From positions 1,612,001 to 1,676,000 of the forward strand of contig OY970284.1 of the NCBI GenBank assembly GCA_963715895.1: DNA of 64,000 nucleotides, in the 5' to 3' direction. Below the pieces are notes generated by a model, which saw only the letters and a program-made list of their open reading frames with translations, was not told the DNA's origin and did not search any database. Source of the stretch: JADGNZ01 sp963715895 (GTDB lineage: Bacteria; Acidobacteriota; Thermoanaerobaculia; Gp7-AA8). Of this stretch, positions 49,161 to 59,477 are shown one piece after another; position 1 is the stretch's first letter, and each line of letters begins with the position of its first letter. The position numbers were made by a program, and so were the translations under genes.

Positions 49161-50197
49161 GGCTTCTTACCTTTGGTCTGCGGGGAACTGCCTGCGCCCG
49201 GGTTGAGCGGCGAGCCGGCGCTTGTATTGAATGATGAAGGCGTCTCCACGGGAACCACCGCCGTCTTCTGCGTGCCGAGGGAGTGGACGTAGGAGACGAG
49301 CTTCAGCAGATCGTCTTCGCTCACCTGCCCCTGGAACGTCGGCATGATGCCGGTGAAGCCTTTGACGATCTTCGCCTGCGGGTTGAGGATCGACTCGCGG
49401 ATGTAGTTCTCGTCCGCCACCACGGTGGTGTCGTTGTTCAGCATGACGTTCGTCCCGTAGAGACCGAGGAGCACTGGACCGCGTCCGGTGGCGTCGTTGG
49501 TGTGGCAGGTGTTGCACGCGTACTTCTGGAAGAGCTTCTCGCCCTGCGACGCCAGCGACCCTTCCGCACCGCCGGCCAGCCACTTCTGATAATCGGTCGG
49601 CTCCATCACCTCGACCCAGCCGGTCATCCCCGAGTGCAGCGTGCCGCAGTACTCGGCGCAGAAGATGTGGAAGCGGCCGGTCTTCGTGGCCTGGAACCAC
49701 ATCTCTTTATAGCGGTTCGGCAGCACGTCGCACTTCACCCGGAAGGCCGGGAAGTAGAGGCTGTGAATGACATCCTCGGAGGCCATGGTGATGCGGATCG
49801 GGCGATTGACCGGAACGTGCAGCGTATTGATCTCGCGCTGGCCGCCGGGATGCTGGAACTTCCACATCCACTGCTTGCCGGTGGCATAGATGTCCAGGGC
49901 GTTGTCGGGAACGCGCTGGATACGGAAGTAGAGCCACGATCCCCAGACGAACATGAACATGAAGACCAGGAAGGGGATGACGATCCAGGCTACCTCGAGC
50001 GCTTTCGGCGGCTCGTAGTCCTGGGCAAGTTGGTTCTCCGGCGTGCGGCGGTACTTGATGGCCAGATAGAAGATGACGACGAAGATGAGCACCGACACCG
50101 TGCCGGTGACGACGCACATGAACGTCATCAGCGCATCGACGCCCGGTGCGACGGTCGAGGCCTGATCGGGCCACAGAGGGAAGTCAGAAAGTATCAT
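49157..50197 (-). CDS. coxB: Cytochrome c oxidase subunit II with fused cytochrome c (caa3 type)
   Basis: 346 residues. Two N-terminal helices (about 22-45 and 70-92), a CuA cupredoxin domain with FCAEYCGTLHSGM providing the copper ligands, and a C-terminal class I cytochrome c with CNTCH (about residue 245) and a methionine in GIMPTFQGQ. Electrons enter through the haem and CuA. The Ser/Pro/Gly-rich tail is probably disordered. The ATG overlaps the SCO stop (ATGA). Confidence 0.94.
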   Translation of the reverse strand: MILSDFPLWPDQASTVAPGVDALMTFMCVVTGTVSVLIFVVIFYLAIKYRRTPENQLAQDYEPPKALEVAWIVIPFLVFMFMFVWGSWLYFRIQRVPDNALDIYATGKQWMWKFQHPGGQREINTLHVPVNRPIRITMASEDVIHSLYFPAFRVKCDVLPNRYKEMWFQATKTGRFHIFCAEYCGTLHSGMTGWVEVMEPTDYQKWLAGGAEGSLASQGEKLFQKYACNTCHTNDATGRGPVLLGLYGTNVMLNNDTTVVADENYIRESILNPQAKIVKGFTGIMPTFQGQVSEDDLLKLVSYVHSLGTQKTAVVPVETPSSFNTSAGSPLNPGAGSSPQTKGKKP

Positions 50198-51012
50198 CGG
50201 GCGTGCTCTTTGCGGATCATGACGAAGATGAATCCGGCCAGCCCGAGCATCGTGGCCACGCCGCCGGCGCGGACCCAGTTCATGGCGGTGCGGCTGTATC
50301 TTCCGGTGGCCGGATCGTAGTGATAGCAGAGGAGAAGAAGAGCGTCGGTGGCCGTGCCGATCTTGCCGGCCGAGGCCTCGACCAGTGCCAGGCGGAGATC
50401 GCGTGGCTTGTACTCGAAGCCGTAGAGGTAACGCGAGATGCGGCCCGACGGTGTCGTGGCGATCAGCGCCGTGGCGTGCGCGAACTGATCGGTCTTGGGG
50501 TCGTACGCGAACTGGAACCCGGCCGTGTTCGTGAGCCGCTTGATGGCGCTCTCGGGCCCGGTCAGGAAGTGCCACCCGTTCGCGGCGCCGAAGCGGCCGT
50601 ATCGCTTGACGTACATGTCCTTCTTCATGGCCGCCTGCTCGGGCGTGTCGCGGGGATCCATGCTGACGGTGACGACGTCGAACTCCTTGCCGATGTCGAA
50701 TCGCAGCTCGGTGAGAGCGCTGGTGACGCCGTCCATGACCATCGGGCAGAGCATCGGGCAGCGGTAGTACATGAAGTTGAGCAGGACCGGTTTGCCGTGA
50801 TTGAAGTACTGGCCGAGCCGGACCACGTTTCCCGTCTCGTCGCGCAACATCAGATCCATTGGAAGCTGGGCGTTGAGGTTCTGCGCGATGGCGACCTTAC
50901 CGGGCAGCTCCGGCGGGGTGGAAGAGTTCTTCTGCGCGAAGACCGGAAACGCCGCGAGCACGAGAGCGAGGAACGTTTTCACGCGGAGACGCGGAGACGC
51001 GGAGAACTTCAT
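50194..51012 (-). CDS. SCO family copper chaperone
   Basis: About 272 residues with a signal peptide (VKTFLALVLAAFPVFAQ), a thioredoxin-like domain with the copper site CPMLCPMVMDG and the downstream histidine in QFAHATALI, and a C-terminal membrane helix (VATMLGLAGFIFVMI). It delivers copper to the CuA site of coxB, its immediate neighbour. The ATG at 51012 overlaps the upstream stop (ATGA). Three ACGCGGAG repeats lie inside the codons for residues 4-11. Confidence 0.9.
   Translation of the reverse strand: MKFSASPRLRVKTFLALVLAAFPVFAQKNSSTPPELPGKVAIAQNLNAQLPMDLMLRDETGNVVRLGQYFNHGKPVLLNFMYYRCPMLCPMVMDGVTSALTELRFDIGKEFDVVTVSMDPRDTPEQAAMKKDMYVKRYGRFGAANGWHFLTGPESAIKRLTNTAGFQFAYDPKTDQFAHATALIATTPSGRISRYLYGFEYKPRDLRLALVEASAGKIGTATDALLLLCYHYDPATGRYSRTAMNWVRAGGVATMLGLAGFIFVMIRKEHAR
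50981..51004. repeat. Three ACGCGGAG octamers inside the SCO gene
   Basis: Three exact tandem copies of ACGCGGAG fall within the N-terminal codons of the SCO gene (PRLRVK region). No opposing arm is visible nearby. Confidence 0.8.
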
Positions 51013-51445
51013 GGCGTCACCACCGGCAGCCCGCGCTGCACCACGAGCTGCTTGGCCACATCGATCGGCAGGCGCACGATGCCCTTCTGCTGATCGATCC
51101 ATCCCGCTTTGTTCAGCGACTCATTCTCGGCCTTGCGCATGTCGGCCATGTCGGTCACCGGCGTGCTCGCGGGCGGCAGGATGGTCTTGTTCGGGAATGG
51201 CTGCAGCCGCGGCGTGGCCGGGACGGCGGGGGGCTGGCCATCATCGTCAATGGCTGTGACGACTCATTGCGGAAGTAGCGGGCGTAGGCGTGGAACTGGG
51301 CGTACAGCACCAGGTGCGTGAGGCCGGCGAAGACGATGAAGATCGCCACCGACCAGAGAAGCGCACGGACGTTGACGTCGCTCTCCTCGTGGTGCGTCTC
51401 GGGGTTGACGATGTCGTCGTCGCTGTAGTGAGCGTGATCAGGCAT
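51009..51445 (-). pseudogene. Membrane linker protein between ACIII and cox genes, frameshifted
   Basis: The first frame gives HYSDDDIVNPETHHEESDVNV, a membrane helix (LLWSVAIFIVFAGLTHLVLY) and QPLTMMASPP; after a run of six C (51228-51233) the family-like continuation AVPATPRLQPFPNKTILPP...TPVTDMADMRKAENESLNKAGWIDQQKGIVRLPIDVAKQL lies in another frame and ends at a TGA overlapping the SCO start. One extra C would restore a 145-residue protein of the type found between actF and SCO in related operons. Sequencing error in the homopolymer is at least as likely as true decay. Confidence 0.75.
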
Positions 51446-52637
51446 TGACCTTCAGCGCTCCTTCCCGAATCGCTTCTTCGACCCAGGTCTCGTGAATGGG
51501 GATGATCGTCTGACCGCGGAGCTGGCCGATGAAGGCCCAGATCCAGATGCCGCCGATTCCCAGCAGCGAGGTCAGGTTCATCCAGGAAAAGGTGAACCGC
51601 GATCCCGACCAGGACGGCGTCACCAGCCAGTAGAGCACCACGTAACGCATCACGATCACGATCACGGCCACGATGGCGATCGTCTTCGGCTTGTCTTTGA
51701 TCGGCCGCATCAGCAGAAGTCCGAACGGCAGGAAGAAGTGGAACATGGCCACGGAGAAGGCCACCGCCCCCCACACCCCGCCGTTGCGGACCAGGTAGTG
51801 CGGGATCTCCTCGTGAAGGTTTGCGTACCAGATCAGCAGGAACTCGGAGAAGGTGGTGTAGGCGTAGAACATCACGAAGGCCAGCATCAGGTTGCCGAGG
51901 TCGCGAAAATGGGTTGGCTTGAGCACGCCGCGCATCGCGTCCGTATTCGCAAGCTGGGCGAAGAAAAAGGTCACGAAGGCCAGCGCCGAGAGGGCGCAGC
52001 CGACGACGAAGGTGATGCCATAGATCGTCGAGCTGAACTTCGGCTCGGTCGAGAGCATCCAGTCGATCGAGGCGAAGGTCAGCGTCAGGACGATCATGAC
52101 CAACCCCGAGGCAGCCCACTTGCGGCGCGAAAGCTCGGTGTAGGGGGAGCGGTCTTTGTAGAACTTCAGCGACAGCATGCGGATCCGCCACGCCCAGAGG
52201 TTCCAGAGCGCGAAGTAGAGCGCCGCGAAGATCACGAAGCGTTTCCAGTTCAGCCAGTCGATCTTCTGCCGCACATTCTCATCGGCCATGGCCCACGCCG
52301 TGTTGGACCAGGGGTAGAGGTACTTCATCCCGAAGAGGATGGGGATGAAGAAGAGCACCATCCAGAGCATGGTGCGCGCGGAGGCCCCGAGCGGGCGGCG
52401 GATCATCAGTCCCCACTCGCCGCCGGTGACGTACTGCAGCATCAGCACGGCCAGCGAGCCGGCCACGATCGAGAACCAGAAGAGGAAGCTCGGCAGGTAG
52501 GCGCGGAAGAACGTCTGCGGATTGACGACGTAGCCGATGATGCTCAGCCCGAGGCCGTTGATGCCGATGACCAGCGACGGCATGCGCCAGCGGTCGATAC
52601 CGGTGGCGGTGGTGGACCCGCGAACGTCGGCCGTCAC
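51438..52637 (-). CDS. actF: Alternative complex III, quinone-binding subunit ActF
   Basis: 399 residues, about ten helices, NrfD/PsrC-like. LVIGINGLGLSIIGYVVNPQTFF and the WAWRIRMLSLKFY segment match ActF (quinol:cytochrome c oxidoreductase quinone-binding subunit 2). The GTG start at 52637 overlaps the actE stop (GTGA) and follows AGGAGG, so translation is coupled and strong. With ActC it oxidises menaquinol or ubiquinol in the inner membrane. Confidence 0.92.
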   Translation of the reverse strand: MTADVRGSTTATGIDRWRMPSLVIGINGLGLSIIGYVVNPQTFFRAYLPSFLFWFSIVAGSLAVLMLQYVTGGEWGLMIRRPLGASARTMLWMVLFFIPILFGMKYLYPWSNTAWAMADENVRQKIDWLNWKRFVIFAALYFALWNLWAWRIRMLSLKFYKDRSPYTELSRRKWAASGLVMIVLTLTFASIDWMLSTEPKFSSTIYGITFVVGCALSALAFVTFFFAQLANTDAMRGVLKPTHFRDLGNLMLAFVMFYAYTTFSEFLLIWYANLHEEIPHYLVRNGGVWGAVAFSVAMFHFFLPFGLLLMRPIKDKPKTIAIVAVIVIVMRYVVLYWLVTPSWSGSRFTFSWMNLTSLLGIGGIWIWAFIGQLRGQTIIPIHETWVEEAIREGALKVNA

Positions 52638-53278
52638 GGCGCACCTCCTGACAACTGTGCCCGCTGTGCCGGCGGCAGATCGTTGATGGTGCCGTTGCGG
52701 CTCAATTGCAGCGCGCGGATGTAGGCGATGATCGCCCACCGGTCGTTGACGGGAACCTGTACCGCGTACGACGGCATGGCGCCGAATCCATTGGTCATCA
52801 CGTCGAAGAAGTGTCCCGTCTTGGCGTTGCGCAACGCGTCGGTGTGGTACGAGGGGGGACGGCGCAGACCGCGCGAGGGGATCATGCCGTTGCCGTCGCC
52901 GCCTCGCCCGTGGCACGGCGAGCAGTAGATGTTGAAGCGCTCCTCCCCTCGGTCCATCACCGCGGCGGTGATCGGGAAGGGATAACCGTCGCCGTCGGCA
53001 TTGCCGATTTTTCCGGTGACGAGGAATCCTTCCAGCGGCAGCTCGCCGCGGGCGACGGTGCCGGGAATCCGCGGCCGCGCGGACATGCCGTCCGCGAAGA
53101 AGTCGCTCGGCTCGAGGGGGTCGTATTTGGGCTGGACGGCCATCTTCTGTCTGCACGAAGGCAGAAGGCAGAAGGCAGAAAGCAGAAGGAAAAGCGGCAG
53201 CATGCGGCTGCGGCGCTTGGCCGCTTCACTTCTGCCTTCTGCCTTCTGCCCTCTGCCGTTACCACGGGACATCGACAA
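52634..53278 (-). CDS. actE: Alternative complex III, monohaem cytochrome c subunit ActE
   Basis: 214 residues. A lipoprotein-type signal (basic KRRSR, hydrophobic LPLFLLLSAFCLLPSC with the lipid cysteine), then a class I cytochrome c with CSPCHGRGGDGNG and the axial methionine in GFGAMPSYA. It hands electrons from ActA/B to the oxidase. The signal peptide is encoded inside a GCAGAAG-unit palindrome. The start at 53278 overlaps actD by 20 nt; ATG at 53272 is also possible. Confidence 0.9.
   Translation of the reverse strand: MSMSRGNGRGQKAEGRSEAAKRRSRMLPLFLLLSAFCLLPSCRQKMAVQPKYDPLEPSDFFADGMSARPRIPGTVARGELPLEGFLVTGKIGNADGDGYPFPITAAVMDRGEERFNIYCSPCHGRGGDGNGMIPSRGLRRPPSYHTDALRNAKTGHFFDVMTNGFGAMPSYAVQVPVNDRWAIIAYIRALQLSRNGTINDLPPAQRAQLSGGAP
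53156..53258. repeat. Family D heptamer palindrome inside actE
   Basis: Left arm of GCAGAAG units (53156-53190), a 37-nt loop, right arm of CTTCTGC units (53228-53258). It lies wholly within the actE N-terminal codons and encodes the core of its signal peptide. Confidence 0.88.
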
Positions 53279-53816
53279 CCTCCCGCGGATGGAGTGCCTC
53301 GAGAAACTGCCAGACGCCGTCGAAGTCGAACTTCGGGTCGCGGGCCTGGATGACGAGGAAGAACTTGTCGCGCGAGGCCTGATCGAAGCGCGGCACGTTG
53401 AATACGGGGTGATATGGCATGGGCAGGCCGTTCAGGGCCAGCATGCCGAAGACCGCCGCGAAGGCGGCCATGAGAATCGTGCACTCGAAGGTGATCGGAA
53501 TCCACGCCGGCCACGAGTTGAACGGCTTGCCGCCGATGTTGAGCGGGTAGCTGATGACGTTGGCGTACCAGCACATGAAGTAGCCGGCGATGCCGCCGAT
53601 GATCCCGCCGGCGAGGGTGATGGCGGACATGCTGGACATTCCGGTCGACTTCATCCCCACCGCCTCATGCAGTCCGTGAATCGGGAAGGGGGAGAAGGCG
53701 TCCACCTCCGTGTAGCCGGCGTCGCGCGCGGCTTCGGCCGCGGCACTCAGCTCCGCGGGCGAGGTGAACTCGGCGATGACGCCGTACAGCCCCGTTCTGA
53801 CTTTGCCGATGGCCAT
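53259..53816 (-). CDS. actD: Alternative complex III, subunit ActD (DUF3341)
   Basis: 185 residues. An N-terminal soluble domain (TGLYGVIAEFTSPAELSAAAEAARDAGY) is followed by two membrane helices (about 65-85 and 108-130) and FFLVIQARDPKFD near the end, the DUF3341 pattern. It anchors the complex in the membrane. Starts 3 nt after the actC stop and overlaps actE. Confidence 0.92.
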   Translation of the reverse strand: MAIGKVRTGLYGVIAEFTSPAELSAAAEAARDAGYTEVDAFSPFPIHGLHEAVGMKSTGMSSMSAITLAGGIIGGIAGYFMCWYANVISYPLNIGGKPFNSWPAWIPITFECTILMAAFAAVFGMLALNGLPMPYHPVFNVPRFDQASRDKFFLVIQARDPKFDFDGVWQFLEALHPREVVDVPW

Positions 53817-53819
53817 CGC

Positions 53820-55238
<1,419 letters not shown>

Positions 55239-55251
55239 GGTTATGCTGCGC

Positions 55252-55466
55252 TTCGCGCGTTGTCGGTTGTCGGTTGGGCTGCGCGTTGTCGGTTATCGGT
55301 TGTCGGTTGTCTGCGCCGCGGGCGCGTGGTCAGTAGCCGGCTATCTGTGTCGCGCTCGCGCCACCTGCCATCGAAGGCGGATGAGGGGGCTTTCGCGGCT
55401 ACACGACTGTCGATGAGGCGCGGCGAGCACCGCACCGACAACCGACAACCGACAACCGACAACACG
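55252..55466. repeat. Family A element between actB and actC, extended loop
   Basis: Two successive left arms (TTGTCGG units, then CGCGTTGTCGGTTATCGG), a long 110-nt unique loop, and a right arm of four complementary heptamers (55436-55466). It begins 14 nt upstream of the actC start and ends 5 nt from the actB stop. Confidence 0.82.
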
Positions 55467-55470
55467 CAGT

Positions 55471-58400
55471 TCATTTGATCTCCGGATTCGGGTTCTTGAT
55501 CGCGCCGAGGTACGTCGTGCGAGGACGTGTATTCAATTCAGCCAACAGCGCATAGTTCGTCGGTTCGCCCTTCAACCCCGCCACCCTGCTGGTCTTGTCA
55601 TTCATATCGCCGAAGACGATCGCGTCGGTGGGACAGGCCTGCTGGCAGGCGGTGACGATCTCGCCGTCGCGCACGCGGCGACCCTGTTTCTCGGCGTCGA
55701 TCTTGGCGGCGTTGATGCGCTGTACGCAGTAAGTGCACTTCTCCATGACCCCGCGGGTGCGCACGGTGACGTCGGGATTGCGCTGAGCCTTGAGGGCGGG
55801 CGTTTCGTAGTCGCTGTAGTGGAAGAAGTTGAAGCGGCGCACTTTGTACGGACAGTTGTTCGAGCAGTAGCGCGTGCCGACGCAGCGGTTGTAGGTCATG
55901 TCGTTCAGCCCTTCCGGGCTGTGCGACGTGGCGCCGACCGGGCAGACCGGCTCGCACGGCGCCTGCTCGCACTGCATGCACGGCACCGGCTGGTGATAGA
56001 CCTCGGGGTTCTCGGGGTTGCCCTTGTAGTAGCGGTCGATGCGCAGCCAGTGCATCTCGCGCTCGGCCACGACCTGGTCCTTGCCGACGATGGGGATGTT
56101 GTTCTCCGACTGGCAGGCCACGACGCAGCCGTTGCAGCCGGTGCAGACCGAGGTGTCGATGACCATGGCCCAGGCGTGTGATTTGTACTCGAAGCCCGGG
56201 TACATCGAGTCCTTGCTCAGCTCCACTTCCGGTTTGTGCTCGCGGACGAATTCGGGATTCTTCAGGTACTCGGCGAACGTCGCCGAGCGGATGATGCCGC
56301 GGTCGTCGCCAACGTCGCTGACGTTCAGGCTCTGGTGCTCCTGCGTGCAGGCGACGGGGTAGGGGGCATCGTTCGTCAGCGCGATCTCGGCGCCTGCACC
56401 GCCGTTGAGGGCGTCGGCGAAACGGAACGGGTTGACGTCGACGCCGAGTGTGCCGCCGGAGAGGTGGAACGATTCGAGCGAGGGGGCGAGCATGCTGTCC
56501 GCCGGAGCCGGCGTGGCGATCTTGCCACCGCGCGTCCGGCCGTAGCCCATGAACATGGTGATCGTGCCATCCGCGTGGCCCGGCACGACCCAGATCGGCG
56601 TGCGCACCGTGCGGCCGCGGTAACGGACGTCGGCCATCAGCGTCTGCTTCTCGTTGACGAGTGCATCGCGCCGTTTGTCGTCGTAGCCGATGGCGACGGC
56701 GGTTTTCGGACTGACCAGGGCCACGTTCTCCCAGCAGATCTTCGTCTGCGGTTTCGGCAGCTCCTGCAGCCAGCCGTTGTTGGCGTAACGACCGTCGTAG
56801 ACGTTGGGATCGGGGAGGATGCGGAGCTCGTAACCCGAGGTTGTCGGTTGTCGGTTGTCGGTTGCCGCGGGGGAGGTTGCCGATGTGCCCGCGCGAGCAG
56901 GCAATGCCGACCCTGCGATCACCCCGTCGTTCAGCCACTTGCGCCAGGTGGCGTTGAAGTTCAGAGCGCCGGCCTTGGTCTGCCAGTAGGTGCGGACGAC
57001 GTCGTACGGCGAGGCATCCAATCCGCCGAGAAGCGCGCCGAGAACCTCGTGCGGCGACCGCCCGTTGTACAGCGGCGCGATCAGCGGCTGGACGATCGAG
57101 ACCGTGCCGTCATGCGCGCGCGCATCGCTCCACGACTCGAGGTAATGCGTCTCGGGGATGTGCCAGTGCACGTGCATCGACGTCTCGTCGTAGTACGGCG
57201 AGAGGTGGGCGCGGAACGGTACCTTGTCCAGCGCCTGGACGAAGGCGACGTCGCCCGGCGCGTCGTAGACGGGATTGCCGCCGAGCATGATCAGCGTCTT
57301 CACCGCGCCGGCGTTCATGTCGGCCACGAGTTGCTTGAGCGAGTCGAGCTGATCAACCGGCGCGACCTCGGCCGGATCGGTGATGGTGATCGTCGATCCG
57401 ATGTTGCCGAGGGCCTGGTTGATGGCCATGGCTATGGCGTGGACGGCCGGCGGCTGCTCCTCGCCGGCGACGACGATGCTGGCGCCGCGGTTTTTCTGCA
57501 GGTCGCGGACGAGGGCGGCGATGAAGTTGTCGGTTGTCGGTTGTCGGTTGTCGGTTGGTTGGCCCGCGGTTAGCGATGCTGCAATTGCGCGGGCGTAGGC
57601 CTCAACCTGCGACGGACGCACGGCCAGCCGGTGATCGGCCAGCGATCCGGTGCCGGTGGGGCCGGACTCGATCACGTATAAGCGATTGATCGACGTCGTC
57701 CCCTTGCGCACCTTGCGGCGGCTGGAGAAATCGCGGGCGTAGCGGAGGTGGCCGGGGCCGCGCTCGAGGATGTCGGAGTCGAGCGAGACGACGATGTTTG
57801 CTTTGTCGAAGTGATAGACGGCGTTGGCGTATCCGCCGAAGGCGAGCCGCAGACCCTCGCGCACGTTGTGTCCGCCGGCGGGCTCCCACTGGTGCCACTT
57901 CGCGCCGGGAGACTGCGCCAGAAACTGCTGGATCTGCGCGCCGAGCGTGGGCGAGGTGATGGTCTGCGTGAGGAGACGGACGCCGCCGGCTTTGACGGCC
58001 GGGGCCAGGGTAGCCAGGAACTCGCTCCAGGTCGAGATCTCGCCGAGGTGGCGGACTACCTGCGAGCGGTCAGGATCGTAGAGGCCGAGGATCGAGGCCT
58101 GCATCCAGGAGTTCGTCGCCCCGAGGCTGGAGGGATGATCGGGATTCCCTTCGATCTTCGTCGGCCGGCCCATGTGGCTCTCGACCAGCACGCCGTGCGC
58201 GTAGCCGCTGATCGGCATGGCCGAGGCGAAGAAGATCGGTTTGCCGGGGATGAGCCCTTCCGGCTGGCGGACGTAGGGGACGATCTTCTCCGCGGGACGG
58301 TTGCAGGCCGCCAGCCCGCCGAGCGCCATCGACGCCCCCATCAGCTTGACGAAATCGCGCCGGTCGACGCCGCGCTCCAGTGCCAGCGCCCCCGCCGGGA

Positions 58401-58518
58401 ACTCCGCCTCGACGGCCTGCTCGAAGTCCTCGCGCGACAGCTCGTCGAGGCTCTTCCAGTACTCGTTGGTGAGACGGGTACGGAACTTTGCGAGATTGAG
58501 TTCGGTGGTTTCAGTCAT
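55471..58518 (-). CDS. actB: Alternative complex III, fused molybdopterin-like/iron-sulfur subunit ActB
   Basis: 1015 residues, the B1-B2 fusion. A twin-arginine motif (DRRDFVKLMGAS) with a following cysteine AAC, a molybdopterin oxidoreductase-like domain without obvious cofactor ligands (about 75-750), then a ferredoxin-like domain with CTGCNGCVVAC, CMQCEQAPCEPVC, CSNNC, CTYC and CQQAC for four iron-sulfur clusters. It passes electrons from the quinone site to ActA. Two in-frame stretches (near residues 320 and 555) are translated TTGTCGG repeats. Confidence 0.94.
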   Translation of the reverse strand: MTETTELNLAKFRTRLTNEYWKSLDELSREDFEQAVEAEFPAGALALERGVDRRDFVKLMGASMALGGLAACNRPAEKIVPYVRQPEGLIPGKPIFFASAMPISGYAHGVLVESHMGRPTKIEGNPDHPSSLGATNSWMQASILGLYDPDRSQVVRHLGEISTWSEFLATLAPAVKAGGVRLLTQTITSPTLGAQIQQFLAQSPGAKWHQWEPAGGHNVREGLRLAFGGYANAVYHFDKANIVVSLDSDILERGPGHLRYARDFSSRRKVRKGTTSINRLYVIESGPTGTGSLADHRLAVRPSQVEAYARAIAASLTAGQPTDNRQPTTDNFIAALVRDLQKNRGASIVVAGEEQPPAVHAIAMAINQALGNIGSTITITDPAEVAPVDQLDSLKQLVADMNAGAVKTLIMLGGNPVYDAPGDVAFVQALDKVPFRAHLSPYYDETSMHVHWHIPETHYLESWSDARAHDGTVSIVQPLIAPLYNGRSPHEVLGALLGGLDASPYDVVRTYWQTKAGALNFNATWRKWLNDGVIAGSALPARAGTSATSPAATDNRQPTTSGYELRILPDPNVYDGRYANNGWLQELPKPQTKICWENVALVSPKTAVAIGYDDKRRDALVNEKQTLMADVRYRGRTVRTPIWVVPGHADGTITMFMGYGRTRGGKIATPAPADSMLAPSLESFHLSGGTLGVDVNPFRFADALNGGAGAEIALTNDAPYPVACTQEHQSLNVSDVGDDRGIIRSATFAEYLKNPEFVREHKPEVELSKDSMYPGFEYKSHAWAMVIDTSVCTGCNGCVVACQSENNIPIVGKDQVVAEREMHWLRIDRYYKGNPENPEVYHQPVPCMQCEQAPCEPVCPVGATSHSPEGLNDMTYNRCVGTRYCSNNCPYKVRRFNFFHYSDYETPALKAQRNPDVTVRTRGVMEKCTYCVQRINAAKIDAEKQGRRVRDGEIVTACQQACPTDAIVFGDMNDKTSRVAGLKGEPTNYALLAELNTRPRTTYLGAIKNPNPEIK
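56839..56863. repeat. Heptamer repeat inside actB (first)
   Basis: Three and a half TTGTCGG heptamers, read in actB as ATDNRQPTTS between conserved parts of the protein. Confidence 0.85.
57526..57562. repeat. Heptamer repeat inside actB (second)
   Basis: Four to five TTGTCGG heptamers, read in actB as QPTDNRQPTTDN; the frame is kept on both sides. Confidence 0.85.
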
Positions 58519-58527
58519 GGCTTGATG

Positions 58528-58613
58528 GGTTGTCAGTTGTCGGTTATCGGTTGTTGGAACCTGAGAGGCTGGGCTCCGACAACTGACAACCGATAACCGA
58601 TAACCGATAACCC
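58528..58613. repeat. Family A palindrome between actA and actB
   Basis: Four heptamers, a 22-nt loop and five complementary heptamers; ends 1 nt before the actA stop codon and begins about 10 nt upstream of the actB start. Confidence 0.87.
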
Positions 58614-58614
58614 T

Positions 58615-59262
58615 TTAGTAGTGACACGTCGAGCAATTCGTCAGCTTCTGAATGTTGTACTCCTGCACAAGCTTCGGGCCGATGCGTTCCTGATCGTTGG
58701 CGATGTAGGCCATGTTGAACACTTCGCTGCGCGGGCGGACGAACTGCTCCGGCGCGCGGTGGCAACTGAGGCACCACTCCATCGTCAGCGGCGAGGCCTG
58801 ATAGGTCAGCGGCATCTTGTCGATGCGGCCGTGGCAGCTGGCGCAGCCGATCCCTTTGTTGACGTGGATGGAGTGGTTGAAATGGACGAAGTCGGGCAGC
58901 CGGTGAACGCGCGACCAGATGATCGGCTTTCCGGTGGCGAAGCTGGAGCGGACCGGCTCCAACATGTCGGCGTTGGTCCAGATCTGGGAGTGGCAGTTCA
59001 TGCAGGTCTGCGTCGGCGGGATGCCGGCGAAGTTGGAGGTCTCGACGCTGGTGTGACAGTAGCGACAGTCGATCCCCAGCCCGGCCACGTGATGCTGATG
59101 GCTGAACGGCACCGGCTGTTCCCGCTCGATCCCCTGGTCGGTGGCATACGGCGAACGGACCACGCCGCCGATCACCCACAGCACGAATCCGGCGACGAAG
59201 ACGGCGCCGAAGATCGTGACGCGGGCAAGAGTATTGGCGTAACGGTGGAAGATCTGAGCCAT
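58615..59262 (-). CDS. actA: Alternative complex III, pentahaem cytochrome c ActA
   Basis: 215 residues. An N-terminal membrane helix (FGAVFVAGFVLWVIGGV) and five CxxCH motifs (CRYCH, CMNCH, CASCH, CLSCH, CSTCH), matching pentahaem ActA. It is periplasmic, membrane-anchored, and carries electrons toward ActE and the oxidase. First gene of the 13-gene respiratory operon; the promoter should lie in 59263-59360, before the family C repeat. Confidence 0.94.
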   Translation of the reverse strand: MAQIFHRYANTLARVTIFGAVFVAGFVLWVIGGVVRSPYATDQGIEREQPVPFSHQHHVAGLGIDCRYCHTSVETSNFAGIPPTQTCMNCHSQIWTNADMLEPVRSSFATGKPIIWSRVHRLPDFVHFNHSIHVNKGIGCASCHGRIDKMPLTYQASPLTMEWCLSCHRAPEQFVRPRSEVFNMAYIANDQERIGPKLVQEYNIQKLTNCSTCHY

Positions 59263-59362
59263 CTACAGGCTGCTACCTACTCGGACGGGATGCCACGAGG
59301 TGCGAAATCGCCGCGATCATATCCAAATCAGTCAGTGACGCAAGACACGGGATTCAGTGAGC

Positions 59363-59471
59363 CGCGGTTTCGGAGTCTCGGGTTTACGCGGTCTCGCGGC
59401 AGCCACTGCACGAAACATGCGCTTTTGCACCGACGCACCGCGAGACCCCGCGACCGCGAGACCGCGAGACC
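59363..59471. repeat. Family C octamer palindrome
   Basis: GCGGTTTCG/GTCTCGGG/GTCTCGCGG units on the left, a 40-nt loop, and CGCGAGACC/CGCGACCG units on the right. It lies upstream of actA and directly after the DUF502 gene stop (59478). Confidence 0.82.
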
Positions 59472-59477
59472 CGGGAT

